The notes under the pieces were generated by a model. It saw only the letters and a list, made by a program, of their open reading frames with translations, was not told the origin of the DNA and made no database searches. Of a stretch of DNA of 64,000 nucleotides, positions 34,759 to 47,600 are shown piece by piece. The stretch's first letter is position 1. Each line of letters starts with the position of its first letter. Source of the DNA: Dendrophyllia cribrosa (taxonomy: Eukaryota; Cnidaria; Anthozoa; Scleractinia; Dendrophylliidae); the NCBI GenBank assembly GCA_024195265.1, contig JAJLRJ010000009.1:30907774-30971773 (forward strand), in the 5' to 3' direction. Position numbers and translations under genes: made by a program.

Positions 34759-37700
34759 ATGCCAGGAGTCGGAAATAGCGCAAACGACCGAGGATTGTTC
34801 AAGTGAATTAATAGGGCACTTAACTAAATTTTTTTATTCATTTTGTAGACCAACAGTTTTCAGACAAGTTACAGATTTTGCAAATGTTTTCAAGGCATTC
34901 ATTGGAACCAACTGGATTGGTCTACCGTTTGCTTTTAAAGAAAGTGGAGTTGTGGTAAGAATAATTTTCTGCTTATAAATGCTGCCAGTATTATTATTTT
35001 TAAGTGATCAATGTACACTGTTCAATATTAGAACTCTATTGTCGCTTAGATGTCTTAGTATTGCGCTTCAATTACCTCCCATTTCAATGTACAGTAGGCT
35101 TTGTTTGAATGATAACACTATAACCCTTTAACTCCCACAAGTGCCTTGTATCAAAATTCAAGAAAAATCCCAAATTTTATTTTGCAAAATGTTTTAAAAC
35201 AAACAAAATAGTGGTTCCATGCAAAAGTACTGCTGAAGAGGTTTCATTTGAATGGTCACACCATTGGGTTTCATAGACAGACTCAAAAGTTAGAACTACA
35301 TTACATGTCTCCATATATAATTAATAAACTGACTGAGAGTGAAAGAGTTTACTAAGGATTTTTTTTTTCAGCTTGGATTGTTTGGAGTTCTTATAATTGC
35401 ACTCATCACCGATCACTGCTGTCAGTTAATTATCAAATGCAAGAAAGCTGCTGTTCAGAAACTCTTGGACACTGTTCCTCAGCCGAAAGATGTGGAATCT
35501 CAGGATATTATAAACATGGCAGGACTTAGAAACACTGTGGAGAAACGAATGTTATTTGGAGAAATAGGAAGGATGGCGCTTGGCAAATGGGGTGTTCTTC
35601 TTGTCAACACAGCTCTTATAGTGACACAGTATGGCTTTTGTGTTGGGTATTTCATATTTCTGGGCAACACTATCCAATCAATGTTTCCCACAACACCCAA
35701 CCCTCATGTGATTTCTACAACAACACCGCTACCACTTGACAATGGAACAAATGTAAATGTTACTAATGTTACATCACCCACAAACAGTTCAATGAGCTAT
35801 CTTCATAAGGCCTTTCCTGTTCATCACATTCCACCATTTGCCATTCTAATTATTATGCCATTGATTCCATTGATACTATTTTCATACATAAGAGGAGTGC
35901 GTAAACTTGGTCCAGTCAGTTTTGCAGCCAACATTGCACTCTTTGTTGCTTTTATGTCCGTGGTTGGATACATGTTAAGTGGTAAGTCTATTCCAGAATA
36001 ATCACAAACAATTTTGTTCAGACCCCACTTATTTGTAAATCATTGCTCCAGGTTTATTTTTATTTACATAACTTCTACCGTGAATTCTTAAAGCAATAAA
36101 AACGGAAATGCATGGTGCAGGACAACTCAACAGAGGTTGCTGCTCTAAAGTGTGTCCTTAAAAAAGGAACTACCCTTGTAAAAATTTTAGCGCGATCGCG
36201 CCGCTGCGATTTTTGGATCACGGCGTGATCGTGGTCAACATTGCGCCGTGAATCGCGCGGAGATTGAAAAATCACGGCTTGTCGCGGCAAGTGGCGTGAT
36301 TGCCGCTTGTCGCGGCGCGATAATATCTGTTCCCATGTTAGATTGGTATTCAATCCAGGTTAAATATGTACCCAGTATTCAATCTAGGTCAGCTAACCTC
36401 AACCCCAGCACAAAGCTTAGAACCCCAGCTAACTCTAATACAAAGCTAGCCATCACACCATTGCCTAAATGTATCTTTGTGCTAGCGGTGACAGTTACTG
36501 TAGCTTTGTGCTAGGGTTAGGGTTAGCTGACCTAGATTGAATATACTGGGTAAACATTAAAACGATATTGAATACTGATGCAACCTGACAACAGAACATA
36601 TATATTTTTTTTATTGGGCAGTGCTCAACCTTAGTGGTAGTCCACTAGCTAGCCCAGGGCTAATAAAATTGGGTTTGGGTTAGTAAAATTTGAGGACCAC
36701 TAGCCACTAGGCTAGTCGTGTTAGAAGAGGTTATGAAAAGATAAATAAAGAAAAAGTTTAGTCGATTGCCAAAGAGAAAGAAAAAGAAAGAAAGTTCTCT
36801 CGCATTTTACGATCGACAAACACTTGAAGGGTATCAATAAGCGCGAGGAATTGTAAACCCCCCTATTTTATATTTATAGCACATGTCATCTTTTATTACT
36901 TATCTTATATTATTTGAATTTTGTAACGTTTTTGCTTCACCTTATATTCCATTGTTTCTTGGTTATTTGAATTGTAACGATGTTGCCTATAATCAGTACC
37001 CTGAAGAAGTCAGGCCGTGCCTGACGAAATATTGGAAATATACAATTTTTTTCCCAACTGTACAGTCAGCCTTTCTTATTTTGTTTATTACTTCAGATGT
37101 GGGGAGGGCCGGGGGCGGTGAGGTGGGGAGGGGAGGGGGCGTGCGAGGTGAGGGGGCGGGCGAAACCCTATTGTTCATGCAGGGTACTTCATATTCTCCT
37201 GGTCCCGGTTGTTCAAAAGGTGCCGGATAACACTATCCATCGGATATAGATAAATCACTATCGATAGCATTAGCAAAACCAATATTGTGTTATCCACTAG
37301 ATAATGATTTATCCGGTGGATAGCGCTATCCACCTTTAATTTTGAACAACCGGGGCCAGGTGTATAATTTTTTTTATCCCAGGGGGGTACTCCTCCAAAA
37401 TACCTATACGGGTATGTGCCCCACAACGGGATCGAGATTGTGGAACAACTGATATATAACAGGGTGTCCATTTTCGAGAACTTTCCTAGAACGGGATACA
37501 TTTTTTCGAACGCACAAGAGCTTCAAAGTATCAGTAGCCATTTTAAATTATTCAAATAGAATCCAATTTGCTTAACAAAATACGTCTCTTTGGTCAATAA
37601 TATTACACTAGGAATATCATGACGAACAAACTGTTCCCCGTGTGGCGCGCATTAGGCTATCGTATAGCTCGTATAGCGCGCGCATGGTTCGTCGCTGGTG

Positions 37701-40607
37701 GACAATCAACAAGCTTCGCATGATCATACAGTAATAATGTCACCAATAAATCAAACATTATATAAGCACAACATTAATTTATTAGATCCTTATTAGTATT
37801 CATACAATCAGATAATTCTGGTGTTTGTAGACTTGCAGCCTACAAGTTGAGCTCAATGAGCACAGAGCGCGATCAAAATGAAGTGAGAGCGGAGCCCGAC
37901 CAAAATAAAAGCGAGCGCGGCGTGCGACCGAAAGCTCGAGCCTAAGGCTAGGCTACCAGGTGATGCCTGTTGGCTAGTAAATTTTAAACCTTGCTAGCCC
38001 AAGGACTATTAAGTTAAAAAGTTAACCCTAACCCTAACCCTGACAGCTGTATCTAAAAATTATGTGGCCAGATGGCCACTATAAAGAAAAAATTAACTTG
38101 GAGGATTGAGCTACTATGACCACTGTTAGCCAACCCTACCCAACCCAGCCCTTATATATTGCTAAAGACCAATAAATTTTAAATGTGTTTTGCAGGTTTA
38201 AAGTTTAAAACTAATGAGATTAGGCTAGTGAATTGGGCCACCTTTCCAGTGTTTTTTGGCCAAGTGACGAGTGCCTATGAAGGGATAGGAACTGTAAGTA
38301 GAATTTCTGGCTTTTGGTTGGTTTTAATGGTAGATTAAATGTCGAACCGTGTGTTCAACAGAAATGCCAAGGCAGAGCTGCGGATACTGTACACGATTCA
38401 ACCAAATTTTTTAATTGTATTCGTACTTTAAGTTTAACATCTGCTTTGAAATTTAGTCTGCGCGCCAAAATTACTGCAATTCTGCATATGTCTAGTTAGC
38501 CTTAATTAAAGGAAAGTTACACATGAATTTGAATGGAATTACTTTTTAAGCATCGTGCAAGAGCAACCCTGGTTGATGGTGGACCGTTTCCATGATGTCC
38601 ATCTACTAATAATATTGTTAACTTTATATTCTAATTAATTTTAAATCTTCATTACATCTTTAGTATTCAGCCCAGGTCTGTCAAAATGTGCTGGCAGCCA
38701 GCAATTTTGCTGCCTACAGTCAATAATTTACCATCTACTTCACACTGGAGTTCACAAATCATGACTAATAACAAGATAGATATCTAACCCTTTAAACTGC
38801 CTATTTCTTCTGTTACCCTGCCTACCACTACAGAACATTCTGACAGGGCTGAGTATTTCTTATTTTTCTAAATTTTACAAATCCCCTCCTTTCTTTTCCT
38901 CTTGCACACTTGGATTGCTTCAATTGTTAACAAGATAAATCCATAAAGACAATCTAAAGAAGTGGAAAAATTGCATTTAGGCGCAACTACCCCTTAATTT
39001 TCCCACTACATATGTAAGTATAGGCCGGGGGGAGAGGGGGGGGGGGGGGGGGTGGTACTCTGTATAATTTTGGGTGGGGGGTGTGCCGCTGAGGACTCTG
39101 AAACCCCCTATACCAGACCATGTTTCTTAAACACCGAAAATCCCTACCCTATACCACTCATTAGTTTCCCGGCAAATGAAACCCTATTCTAGAAAAAAAG
39201 AAATTTGATTTCTTTACCCTATTCCAGACAAAACTGCTTGAAAACCATACCCTTCACAACAGCACCCCCACTCTCCTCCTCCTCCCAGGAGTATAGGGAA
39301 GACAGTTTCTGATAAACACCCTTTGCATTATTGATAGCAACATTAATTAATCCCAACCAATTAACTAATCCTTTTTTTTTCTTCTACAGTTGATTCCCAT
39401 AGAAACAAGCATGGCAGAAAACAGGCACCGATTTCCATTGTATCTTCATTTTGCCATTGGAGGATTGTCCACCATTTTAGCGTGTTTCGGTTTGCTGGGA
39501 TATGCTGTGTATGGTGAAGGAGTGGAACAGATTGTGACAGAAAGCTTTCCTCCTGGAATGTTAATTCTCATAGTGCGATGCCTGTTATGTTTTGCAATTC
39601 TTTTGACATACCCTCTGCAGATCTTTCCAGTAATAGAGCTTGTTGAAGGATGGTTGTTTAAGCCAGAAACTAGAAATGTAAATGCAGATGGCTCTTTGAA
39701 TAAGGAATCAAGCTCAAGTGTTAATAATGTTTCAATGTCACAAGGAGGTATGGTTGGTTCAGCGAGTGAGTGTTCCATGCTACTTGCACCAGAAATACCA
39801 AAACAGAAAAGTAGGGTGAGTAAAATGTAACGATTGCATGCACATATATATATACTTTTGATTCAATGAGGGCTGTTTAAGGGTCATGCACATGAGGGAG
39901 AAAGTTTTCTTTAATGAGTTGTCTTTTTTCATGTGGATAAGAAAATGTGCAAATTTTTTCTGTGAAAAATGTCCTTTTAATGTAACTACTGGAGTGACAA
40001 ACTGGCATGTTAGTTTTTATTTGTCACAGAAAACTTGACAGATCTGAAATTTGCTCTAGACTTGTAGGATGGATCAATAAGAAAACCTGTCAAACATTTG
40101 TCGAAAATAAACCTTTTGTTTATGTGCAGTGTGTTTTTCAAGCTTTTCAGTGGCTATCTGCATTTTAGAAGCATTTCAACACAGACTATGAACAATAAAA
40201 GCCCTGATTGTCCAGTGCGTTATCTTTTTTCCATCCTGGCCTCTATATGGCTGCATGTCGCAATAAAACTCCTGATTACTGACAAAAATTCTTTTTTATT
40301 GATCATTATACAGCTTCGACAATGGAAAAAGAACCTACTGCGTACTTTTCTTGTCCTGACTACAGCTGGCATTGCTATCGCTCTAAAGGACGATTTTGCC
40401 TATGTCAGTGCTATTGTTGGCTCCATGGGAAGTTCCACTCTTGGATTTATTCTTCCTTGTGTATTTCACATGGTACTTTGCAAGGACACCAATACAACAC
40501 TGACCAAAGTCAAGGACTGCTCATTTATTACCTTTGGTGTTATCGGTGGAGTGGTCGGCGTGTCGGTTACAATACAACAAATCGTCGAACAGTTTTCAAA
40601 GACTTAA
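34759..40607 (+). CDS. SLC36-type proton-coupled amino acid transporter, gene 1
   Basis: Six coding exons: 34759-34802, 34849-34954, 35372-35981, 38196-38293, 39390-39815 and 40314-40607. Joins are GT-AG and in phase, giving 525 residues. It belongs to the Aa_trans family (SLC36/pathetic-like): DFANVFKAFIGTNWIGLPFA forms TM1, GRMALGKWG precedes TM3, ALIVTQYGFCVGYFIFLGN is TM3, FFGQVTSAYEGIGT and IPIETSMAENR form the family's re-entrant motif, and GSMGSSTLGFILPC is near the C-terminus. A loop at about 152-200 has sequons at Asn174, 179, 182 and 188. A hydrophilic insert (about 385-428) is poorly conserved. Expected role: H+-coupled uptake or lysosomal export of small amino acids; substrate unknown. 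The first intron (34803-34848) is only 46 nt, but without it the frame stops at TGA. An acceptor at 34755 implies an upstream 5' UTR exon. Intron 3 holds a PLE 3' end. Confidence 0.85.
36345..36575. mobile_element. MITE-like foldback in SLC36 gene 1 intron 3
   Basis: GGTATTCAATCCAGGTTAAA and an inverted partner ending GATATTGAATAC; inner arms CAATCTAGGTCAGCTAACC and complement. The inner edge contains GGGTTAGGGTTAG. Just before it (36190-36320) is a GC-rich stretch of nested CGCGATCGCG/CGGCG palindromes of unknown type. Confidence 0.6.
36817..37690 (+). mobile_element. PLE 3' end, 5'-truncated copy, inverted to the first
   Basis: Starts with the last codons of the GIY-YIG frame (CAAACACTTGAAGGGTATCA, TLEGYQ and stop) and runs to the same 3' limit (GGTTC at 37690) as the copy at 28458-29333. 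The two 0.87-kb copies differ by a 2-nt change near 36938 and little else that I can see. It includes the MITE at 37198-37360 and the hairpin motif at 37001-37030. It lies in intron 3 of SLC36-type gene 1 in the gene's own direction. Confidence 0.85.
38022..38042. repeat. Short interstitial telomere-like repeat
   Basis: TTAACCCTAACCCTAACCCT in intron 3 of SLC36-type gene 1. It is only three units, so chance or a MITE origin is possible. Confidence 0.5.
39036..39052. repeat. Homopolymer G tract
   Basis: A G run interrupted by one GA step, in intron 4 of SLC36-type gene 1. It is followed by a degenerate repeat with CCCTATACCA (39070-39300) that also occurs at about 3440-3600 and 51930-52240. 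Confidence 0.85.
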
Positions 40608-40699
40608 AAATAAAAAAAAATTAGTTATTTATTTGTTTTTTTTTGGTGTTTTGCTACACACAAACATGCAAACCATACACTGTATCAGCAGTCTGGGTA

Positions 40700-40830
40700 T
40701 ATAGGCGACTAACCTAATTTATTTTGGGGCGACAAGAAAAATGGAGTTGTTGCACACAGGCAGCTTATCTGCTGCCCAACTTAAATTTTATAGTTGGGCT
40801 TCCTTTGGGCTTCCCATGATACCTCTAATA
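40700..40830 (-). repeat. Dispersed repeat family, copy 2
   Basis: Shares AAATTTTATAGTTGGGCTTCC and flanking words with the repeat at 4771-4946, inverted. It is just downstream of SLC36-type gene 1. Confidence 0.45.
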
Positions 40831-42822
40831 GACCACAGCCTTGCTGTATTGATATCATTTGTGGAATCCCAGGTGCAGATCATCTGGGCGGGAGGAAGAG
40901 AAAAAATGGAGAAAGTCTGTTTTTGTGTAAGTTTTGCCCTTCAACATCCTCCTACCCCTGGGTCTCAGAGGATGAATTTTTAATAATCGATTGGCTTTTA
41001 CATTCATTACCTTAAAGAAAAAAGAATTGGATGTTTTCAATATCTTGGTTATCTGAGGAAGGTTTTGTTTAACTGAAAGTCAGGAATTTTGGGTAATTTC
41101 AGGAGAGAAATCTAAGGGAACTAACTGATATTTCTGATTAGAAAGTTGTGGATGTTAATGCTAACATAATTTTTTTAATATTGATTATTTTCTGTTGAAT
41201 GGAATGTGTCAATTATCTGGGATGTTGAGTGTATTCTTAGTCACAACCAATTAGACACAAGGTGAATTAAGCTACATGTACATTTTAGTCTGTGGCATGC
41301 AGGATTTCCCTTAATGACAACCCTGGCACATGGACTTAAAATTTGTGGTTTCTTCTGTACTTAATGTATATAATTATTTGCCTATCCCCTTTGCTCCTAC
41401 ACAAAATGATCTTCAATCACCGAGAAGAAAATATCATTCACAAGTGATTACTTGAAGAGACAACAAACCACAATCAGATTTGAACTATTTTTTCCAAGAC
41501 ATAAGGGAACGACTTATTAAAAATATTGGGAAAAGATTTAGTGGAACTGGATAGTTATAATCAGTTAATAATTAAATATATAATTTTCTTGGTGATAAGT
41601 ATATTTATTTTTTGAGAAGTGGTAAAATAACATACGCAATTGCCGTTAAAAGGATAACGCATTGTCCCAAAATATTTTCACAATTTTTTTGGTAAATGAA
41701 ATGGTAAATACATTCATGTTTAAAAGGTCTGTATTGTTATACTCTAGTAATAGCCAGAATTTAAGGACCTTATTGCTTTCTTGCCTTGGGAAAAATATTT
41801 TTTAAAGTTAAATCACCGAGCCTTCAATAACATGCAAACTGACTACATTTTACCCTGCAATCAATCGTAAATATGGTGACAAACACTGGAACCCTTTAAA
41901 ACAGAAGCTGACAAAATGGATCAAAATCTACCAACTGGCATGGGTTCTCATTTAGTTGCCAGCAACTGGCTAAAAAAAAACTGGCTACTTCAAATTTTGA
42001 GCCGCCTAATTTTCAGTGAAAAGGCTCAATGTGTTAAACAAACCTGAATGAAGCCACCTACTATTATATCTCAACCGTCTACTCTAAAACTTAGTGAGAA
42101 CCCTGTACCAATCACGACCCACAAACATGATCTTTTGACCCTTGAGCTAACATCCATGTTTCCCGAGACATCTGCTATGATAATAAAACTGTTGGTCAGG
42201 TCGAGTTTTGCATGTTATTGAAAGGCATCGTAAGTTCATGTGTTTACAACATGAGCGGCCTATTGTATCGGATTTACAATCACAAGCTAAAGGCGCGAGT
42301 GATTGAGATCTGATACAACCCTGATGCAAATGTTGTAGACTACTTATTAAGAAATGAAAATGAAATGCTAATTAAACATCAGTATACATTGACTAGTGGT
42401 GTCAACTAATAGCATTTCATGGCTATTGTTTTAGGATTACAAGCCTTCATTAAATTTTCATTTCTTTTGTATTTCCTTATGAATTATTAATGAATTTTAG
42501 AATACATGACACAACTTTTAAGGCCAGTAGGATAAAATCCCAAAATAAAAAAAATAAAAAAATTGATTACTGAGGAAGAATGTTTACTTATTGTCTCTAT
42601 TAATATTATTATTAGTGTCAGCCATGCCCTACCCCTATCCCAAAGCAGCTGACATTAATTGTTCACCACTCATCAACACAATTTTGATCAAGGTTTTTTC
42701 CTTTCAAAAAAAGTGGTTTCACATAACACATGATCGGAAGGTGAAATTATAATTAAGCACTAAAAGAGATAAAATTTGATTCTCTTTTGTTTTCCTTCTA
42801 TTTAACAACAACCATAATTTAT
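40831..42822. other. Gene-free stretch
   Basis: AT-rich spacer between the convergent 3' ends of SLC36-type gene 1 and ANKS3. I see no exon-like frame, RNA gene or clear inverted repeat. Confidence 0.5.
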
Positions 42823-43424
42823 AGTGAACTCTCCCTAAGCAGGAAGGAAGGAGACTTATATAGCGCACATATCACATGTCTCACGGCGCTTAATTACATA
42901 CCCTTATGAGAATGAGATCAGAAGTCAGCTTATGAAGGCACTTCAGGCAGCTGCTATCCAGTGTTCAGATAAGAGAGGGGTCTCAGGTCAAAAACCCAAC
43001 AAGGCTGCAATGGCTTCCTGATCTGACAAATCAAATGGCTAACTTAAGAAGATTTAGAGAGACCCACAACCTGTCAACCCCTTAAAATTAATTATTCATC
43101 GACTCCCTGCCTTGAAACTTAACTGGAACACTGCTATCGGTACATTGTTGATCTCATCTCCCCCACCCCACCCATGAACAATGTATAGCACTGAGGGTGG
43201 TCACAGCCAGGGTTTTGTTACAAAATTATCCTCAGTGGTTCTTTTACGTCCCCATCGGAGACGGGACCGCCAAGCAGGACACCCTCAAGACCAGCTCTGG
43301 CTGTGCGCCTTAGAGGTGTCCGTTTTATAGAGTTAAGTTACAGACAAAGAAGTGGAAGTTGACCGCGGCCATCCAACCTCTGACGACCACCTTACAGGGT
43401 GTCGGCTTTGAGAGAATAGACACT
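42823..43424. mobile_element. TIR element split by a second insertion
   Basis: Outer ends are AGTGAACTCTCCCTAAGCAG and, inverted, AGTGTCTATTCTCTCAAAGC, each leading into GACACCC. The element is interrupted by 427 bp (42845-43271) flanked by direct copies of AAGCAGGA (42837-42844 and 43272-43279). The outer element is therefore older than the inner one. Confidence 0.6.
42845..43271. mobile_element. Nested insert with 8-bp direct flanks
   Basis: Starts AGGAAGGAGACTTATATAGC and ends TCCCCATCGGAGACGGGACC. It is bounded by AAGCAGGA on both sides, an 8-bp target duplication. The ends are not inverted repeats, so the class is unknown (hAT elements also leave 8 bp). Confidence 0.55.
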
Positions 43425-44071
43425 GAAATTTAGGTTTAATTTCTAAAAGTCTTAAAGATTTTAGCAAAGTGTGTTAATAAAATAATGTGAATGGTACATG
43501 TACCTGAGAATACAAGCAAGTATTCCTACATTCTAGAAAACTGTAAGGTCATATCACTCATTGATTAATCCTTTTTGCTTGACAGCATGCTCAGTTATTC
43601 ACTTAGGTGTAGACAACATTTTTGCAACATTTTCTCATGTCCTTGTTGGCTATCGCCTTATTACTTGCAGTAGTTCCAAGCTCTCCTTATTACCATCAAA
43701 ATAATGAGTTATACTGTTGATTACATTTATCACCTCTATCTCAAGAAATAACAACTGAATCCACTATATTGTACGTTTCCCATCTCAAGTTTAAACGCTA
43801 TACAATATAAAAAAAAATTAACATTTTTTATCAATAATTATTGTTTGATACACATGGTAAGCAATTCTTGTCAAATTTGTAGCCATCTGCCATTATTGTA
43901 ATGCCTGGATGAAATGTTCACACGTATTCAAACGAAAGAAATTGACCAACTATCTGCATTACTTTCATGCAGTGCTGCTTCTTATATTGGTGGATGAAAT
44001 CATGCAAGGCTGTGCTCTCAGAAGAATCACAGGGAAGGAGTGCCTGGCACTTGAGCTTTATGCAAACAGTA

Positions 44072-44145
44072 AGATTTTTTTAGTTGCCCTAAGACAAAAG
44101 TGAGTAGCTTGGGACCCCAGGCACTGCTAGAGCACAGCCCTGTCA
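44072..44145 (+). repeat. Dispersed repeat family, copy 3
   Basis: CAGGCACTGCTAGAGCACAG as in copy 1. Downstream (44150-44510) is another interspersed repeat with units like GAGTCTGTTGATGAAATCCT, also seen near 9600, 18910 and 35230. Confidence 0.45.
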
Positions 44146-44650
44146 TGACCATTTGGATGAAAAGCTACTGATTAGTACTTCCATCATGAAGCATGTGACC
44201 ATTCACATGAAAGAAGAAGCATGTACTTTCATGGGGTACTGCTTACAGTTGAAAAGTGGTTCTAACTTTTGAGTCTGTTGATGAAATCCTAACGTGTGAC
44301 CTTTCAGGCAAAAGCTATTGTCTTGAGTAGTATTTTCATGTGGTGCTCATGAATATGATATTATTTTAAAATGCACAATGTGGTCTAATGTTTGAGTCTG
44401 TGGATGAAATCCTAATGTGTGACCATTCAAGTGAAAGTTATTGAGCAATATAATGGTCAGTATTTTGTATTATTGTTTGGTTTTTGCTATTTTGTTGAGG
44501 TTATACTAAGGTCAAGAGAAAAATAATAGAAATTATCATTATTTCTAAGGGTATATTGTATTAATAGCCTAATTCTTAGAGAGTTTGATGATGGCCTTGG
44601 AGCAACCTAGGACCATCTAAGAGTCAGGCTACCCTGTAAGGCACTAACGG

Positions 44651-47600
44651 TTAAGAACTTGAATTGCCTGATGATCCAGAGGAATTTCCTGACTGCGAAT
44701 TCTGATGTCCGAATAATATACAGTTAGTTCCAGCACTACCTTGGTGCACAAAGCTGCCCAGATTTACAATGGAGGTCTGCAGTTTATCGTGCAGTTCTTT
44801 AGCTGGATCTTCAGAAAAGTTTAAGTATTTTTCCATGTCTTGATTCAAGGCTTTCAACATTTCCACCTCTCCTTCCACATGCTTCCAATGTTCTTGTAGC
44901 TTACACACTCTATTGTAGATCTCCTGTCTTTTTGCCTTTTCCTCCATCAGACAGCCTTCAACAACGAGACGCAAGTCCTTCTCTTGAATCAACTGAGCTA
45001 GAAGTTGTTGCACTTCAGATGTTGGCTGATGAAGCTGCACTTCCGCTTGACAAACTTGGAATTTAAGTTTCTCCACAGCTTTTCTGTCAGTATTTGATTG
45101 ACTGTGTTCTTCTTTCCAATGAGAAAGGGATGTGAATATTTTTCTTCGGGGCCCAAACAAGGAAATCCCAACTTCTTTCAGGTCATTGTCGGTAAGAGTC
45201 AATAATGTACTGAAATCTATTTCTTGTTCTTCAAATATGGAAAGGTACTTTGTCAGTTTTAGTTCTTGAAGAAAGCTGGCAACAGTTGGTGTGGTGGGTG
45301 GAATTCTGTTGTCATGGTTTTGTAAACTTATGTTGGTTTCAGTTTCAAACGTGTTCACTTTCTGTAACTGCTTATGCAAACTGGCGCTTTCAACTGTTCT
45401 GCCACAGTTGATGAAGAAATGCTCTTCAGGAGTGTTTGGGGTAACAGAGAGAAAGTATGGACTTCCCACTGCCTGACCTGCCTTGTCATGTCTTCCCAGT
45501 GAAGTGGGAATGTTTACAGGCTCACCTTCTTTTCGCTGATTGTTCATTAACTTTTCAAAGGCCTCTGGACCATCGCGTATCCCAGTTGTTGGAATGTTAT
45601 TCTTCATTTGGAGCCAATCGAAAACTTTGTCATCAACAGCAATGCCATTAAGTTCACTGTCGTCTGGCAGAAGACCAGGTTCACTTCGAAGCAAATAATT
45701 TGGCTTATGTTGAAAGAACTGTTGATCAATTATATTTGCCACTGCCATGTTTCCGTGCTGGATAGCCAAAGACCGTGCATCCTCACCGAGGTTTGTCCTG
45801 GCTTTGAGGTTTGCATTGGATCTAAGAAGCACCTCAAATATGACTTCATGACCTTCTCTAGCAGCAGCCAAAAGTGGAGTCAGACCCATTTTATGTTCTC
45901 TAGATTGAGAAGCAAAGGGAAAATGGTTTTAGCATTACAAATTAGCAATACTGAAAACAGTCAAACATTCCATTAAGGTAACATTTATTTGCACCTAGTA
46001 GAAATGGTCCAGGAAAAAGCCATACACCCCCCATGGAAGGTCATTGGAAATTCTGAGAAGAAGGGGGGGGGGGGGAGAGGGTCTCAAAGGCAAAGTTTTC
46101 AAAGGAAAGTATGAAACCAAACTGAAATTTCCAGAGGGGTGGTGTGTGTGTGTGTGTGTGTGTGTGTGTCTGTTGGGGGGGGGGGGGGGGGGACCAAAAC
46201 ACCTTCATGGGGGAGCATGGTTATTTTCTAGAACAAAACATTCAATCCTTTCACAATTGGATGTAATTGTGTTAAATATTCAAACATTATCTCAGATCAA
46301 CAAGAGGCTCCAAGTAGCCTATACTGTAATGTAATGTAATGTAAACCTTTATTTAAACACGATAAGTAGTTAAAGCTGTACAGCTTGTAGGGTCATGTGT
46401 AACTAAACTAATGAAAATATAACAAAAAGATAAATATGTAAATGTGTGTTAAAATTTATACCTGGCTATAAAATATTTAAAATATTTGCCTGCGTAAGAA
46501 AGTTTTATGCAAAATGATTGGCCTCAAGTTCTATGCTATAAATAGAATCAACATTTAAGAAGGCTTCCACAGCAGTTTGCCCAAAATATCGCAAAATGAA
46601 TGTTATGCACATGCATAACAAACATTCCTTGTATATTAAAATAAAGCTATATACATCTGAAAGCAAACAAGATAAGAAGATGTCCGACATGGAGAAGAGT
46701 TACTCCTTTCATTCAGTAATCATTCCAGCAAACCAGGTTGTTACTGTTGAATGTTTTATGAATGAAGGCTGTACAAGGAAGCCAGTGATTCTTCTCTGTG
46801 TTATATATGTTGTGGTGCAATTTTGTCCTTGGTGCAAATTTTAATTTCCTTTGTTTTTGGGTGTGGAAATGTACGATAATGTGTGATAGTGAGTTTTAAA
46901 CAAAGGAAAATAAAATTTGCACCAAGGACAAAATTGCACCACAACATATATACCTAACGGAACATTAGCAATGAAACAAGGGTTGTTGGAGATGGTGTTG
47001 TGACATTTCAGTAACGCTGTTTTGCTAATGAAGAAACGGGCCAGAAGTGAGAGTAGCTGAAAGTCAAGAAACTGGAAGTGCACAATCGTGACACAAAAAA
47101 TAAAACGAAAACTAAAAATGGAGTGCAAACCTTAACTCATGCTGCTCCGCGCATGAGTAATGACACACGGTAAGTTTGGCTGAACAATCCACAAGGTATA
47201 ACAATGAAAGGGCTCTAAGAGCCATCTCGTGAATACGAAACAACTTAAGGATAATGTTAGTTTTTCTTGATGTTTACAAATAAGTGTATGCGGCGCGTCA
47301 TGCTTTTGTGAGCAGCGAGCAGTGATTTGAGCGAATAAGCCTAAAACAAAGAGCGAAAAGAACAAAAAAAACAAACCTGAGTAAAATGATAAATTTTAAC
47401 TTGCCATTTTAATTCCATTTGCAGTTTGCAAATAAGCATATTCAGTTAACAAATAAGAAAACATCTTAGCATGACAATTGTCTGAAATGAGACATTATGT
47501 AATACATTGTCTGAAAGGAAAGATTACGTAATATTACCCTGGGGAGTTTACAAGTTAAAAAGTTTTATTACAAGTTTACAACTGAGAGACATGGAGTGAC

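Noticed and set aside
28647..37501. Identical 108-aa and 61-aa frames on opposite strands at 28647/37175 and 28970/36993 as duplicated genes
   Set aside because: They are mirror readings of the inverted PLE 3' ends, run through a MITE and low-complexity GC, and show no domain.
28458..37690. A 9-kb composite transposon with TIRs carrying host exons
   Set aside because: The right arm starts within the last codons of the PLE endonuclease and both share the PLE 3' limit, so two separate truncated insertions explain them better.
38022..38042. Chromosome end or telomere fusion point
   Set aside because: Only three CCCTAA units inside an intact gene intron; similar two-unit words are parts of nearby foldback repeats.
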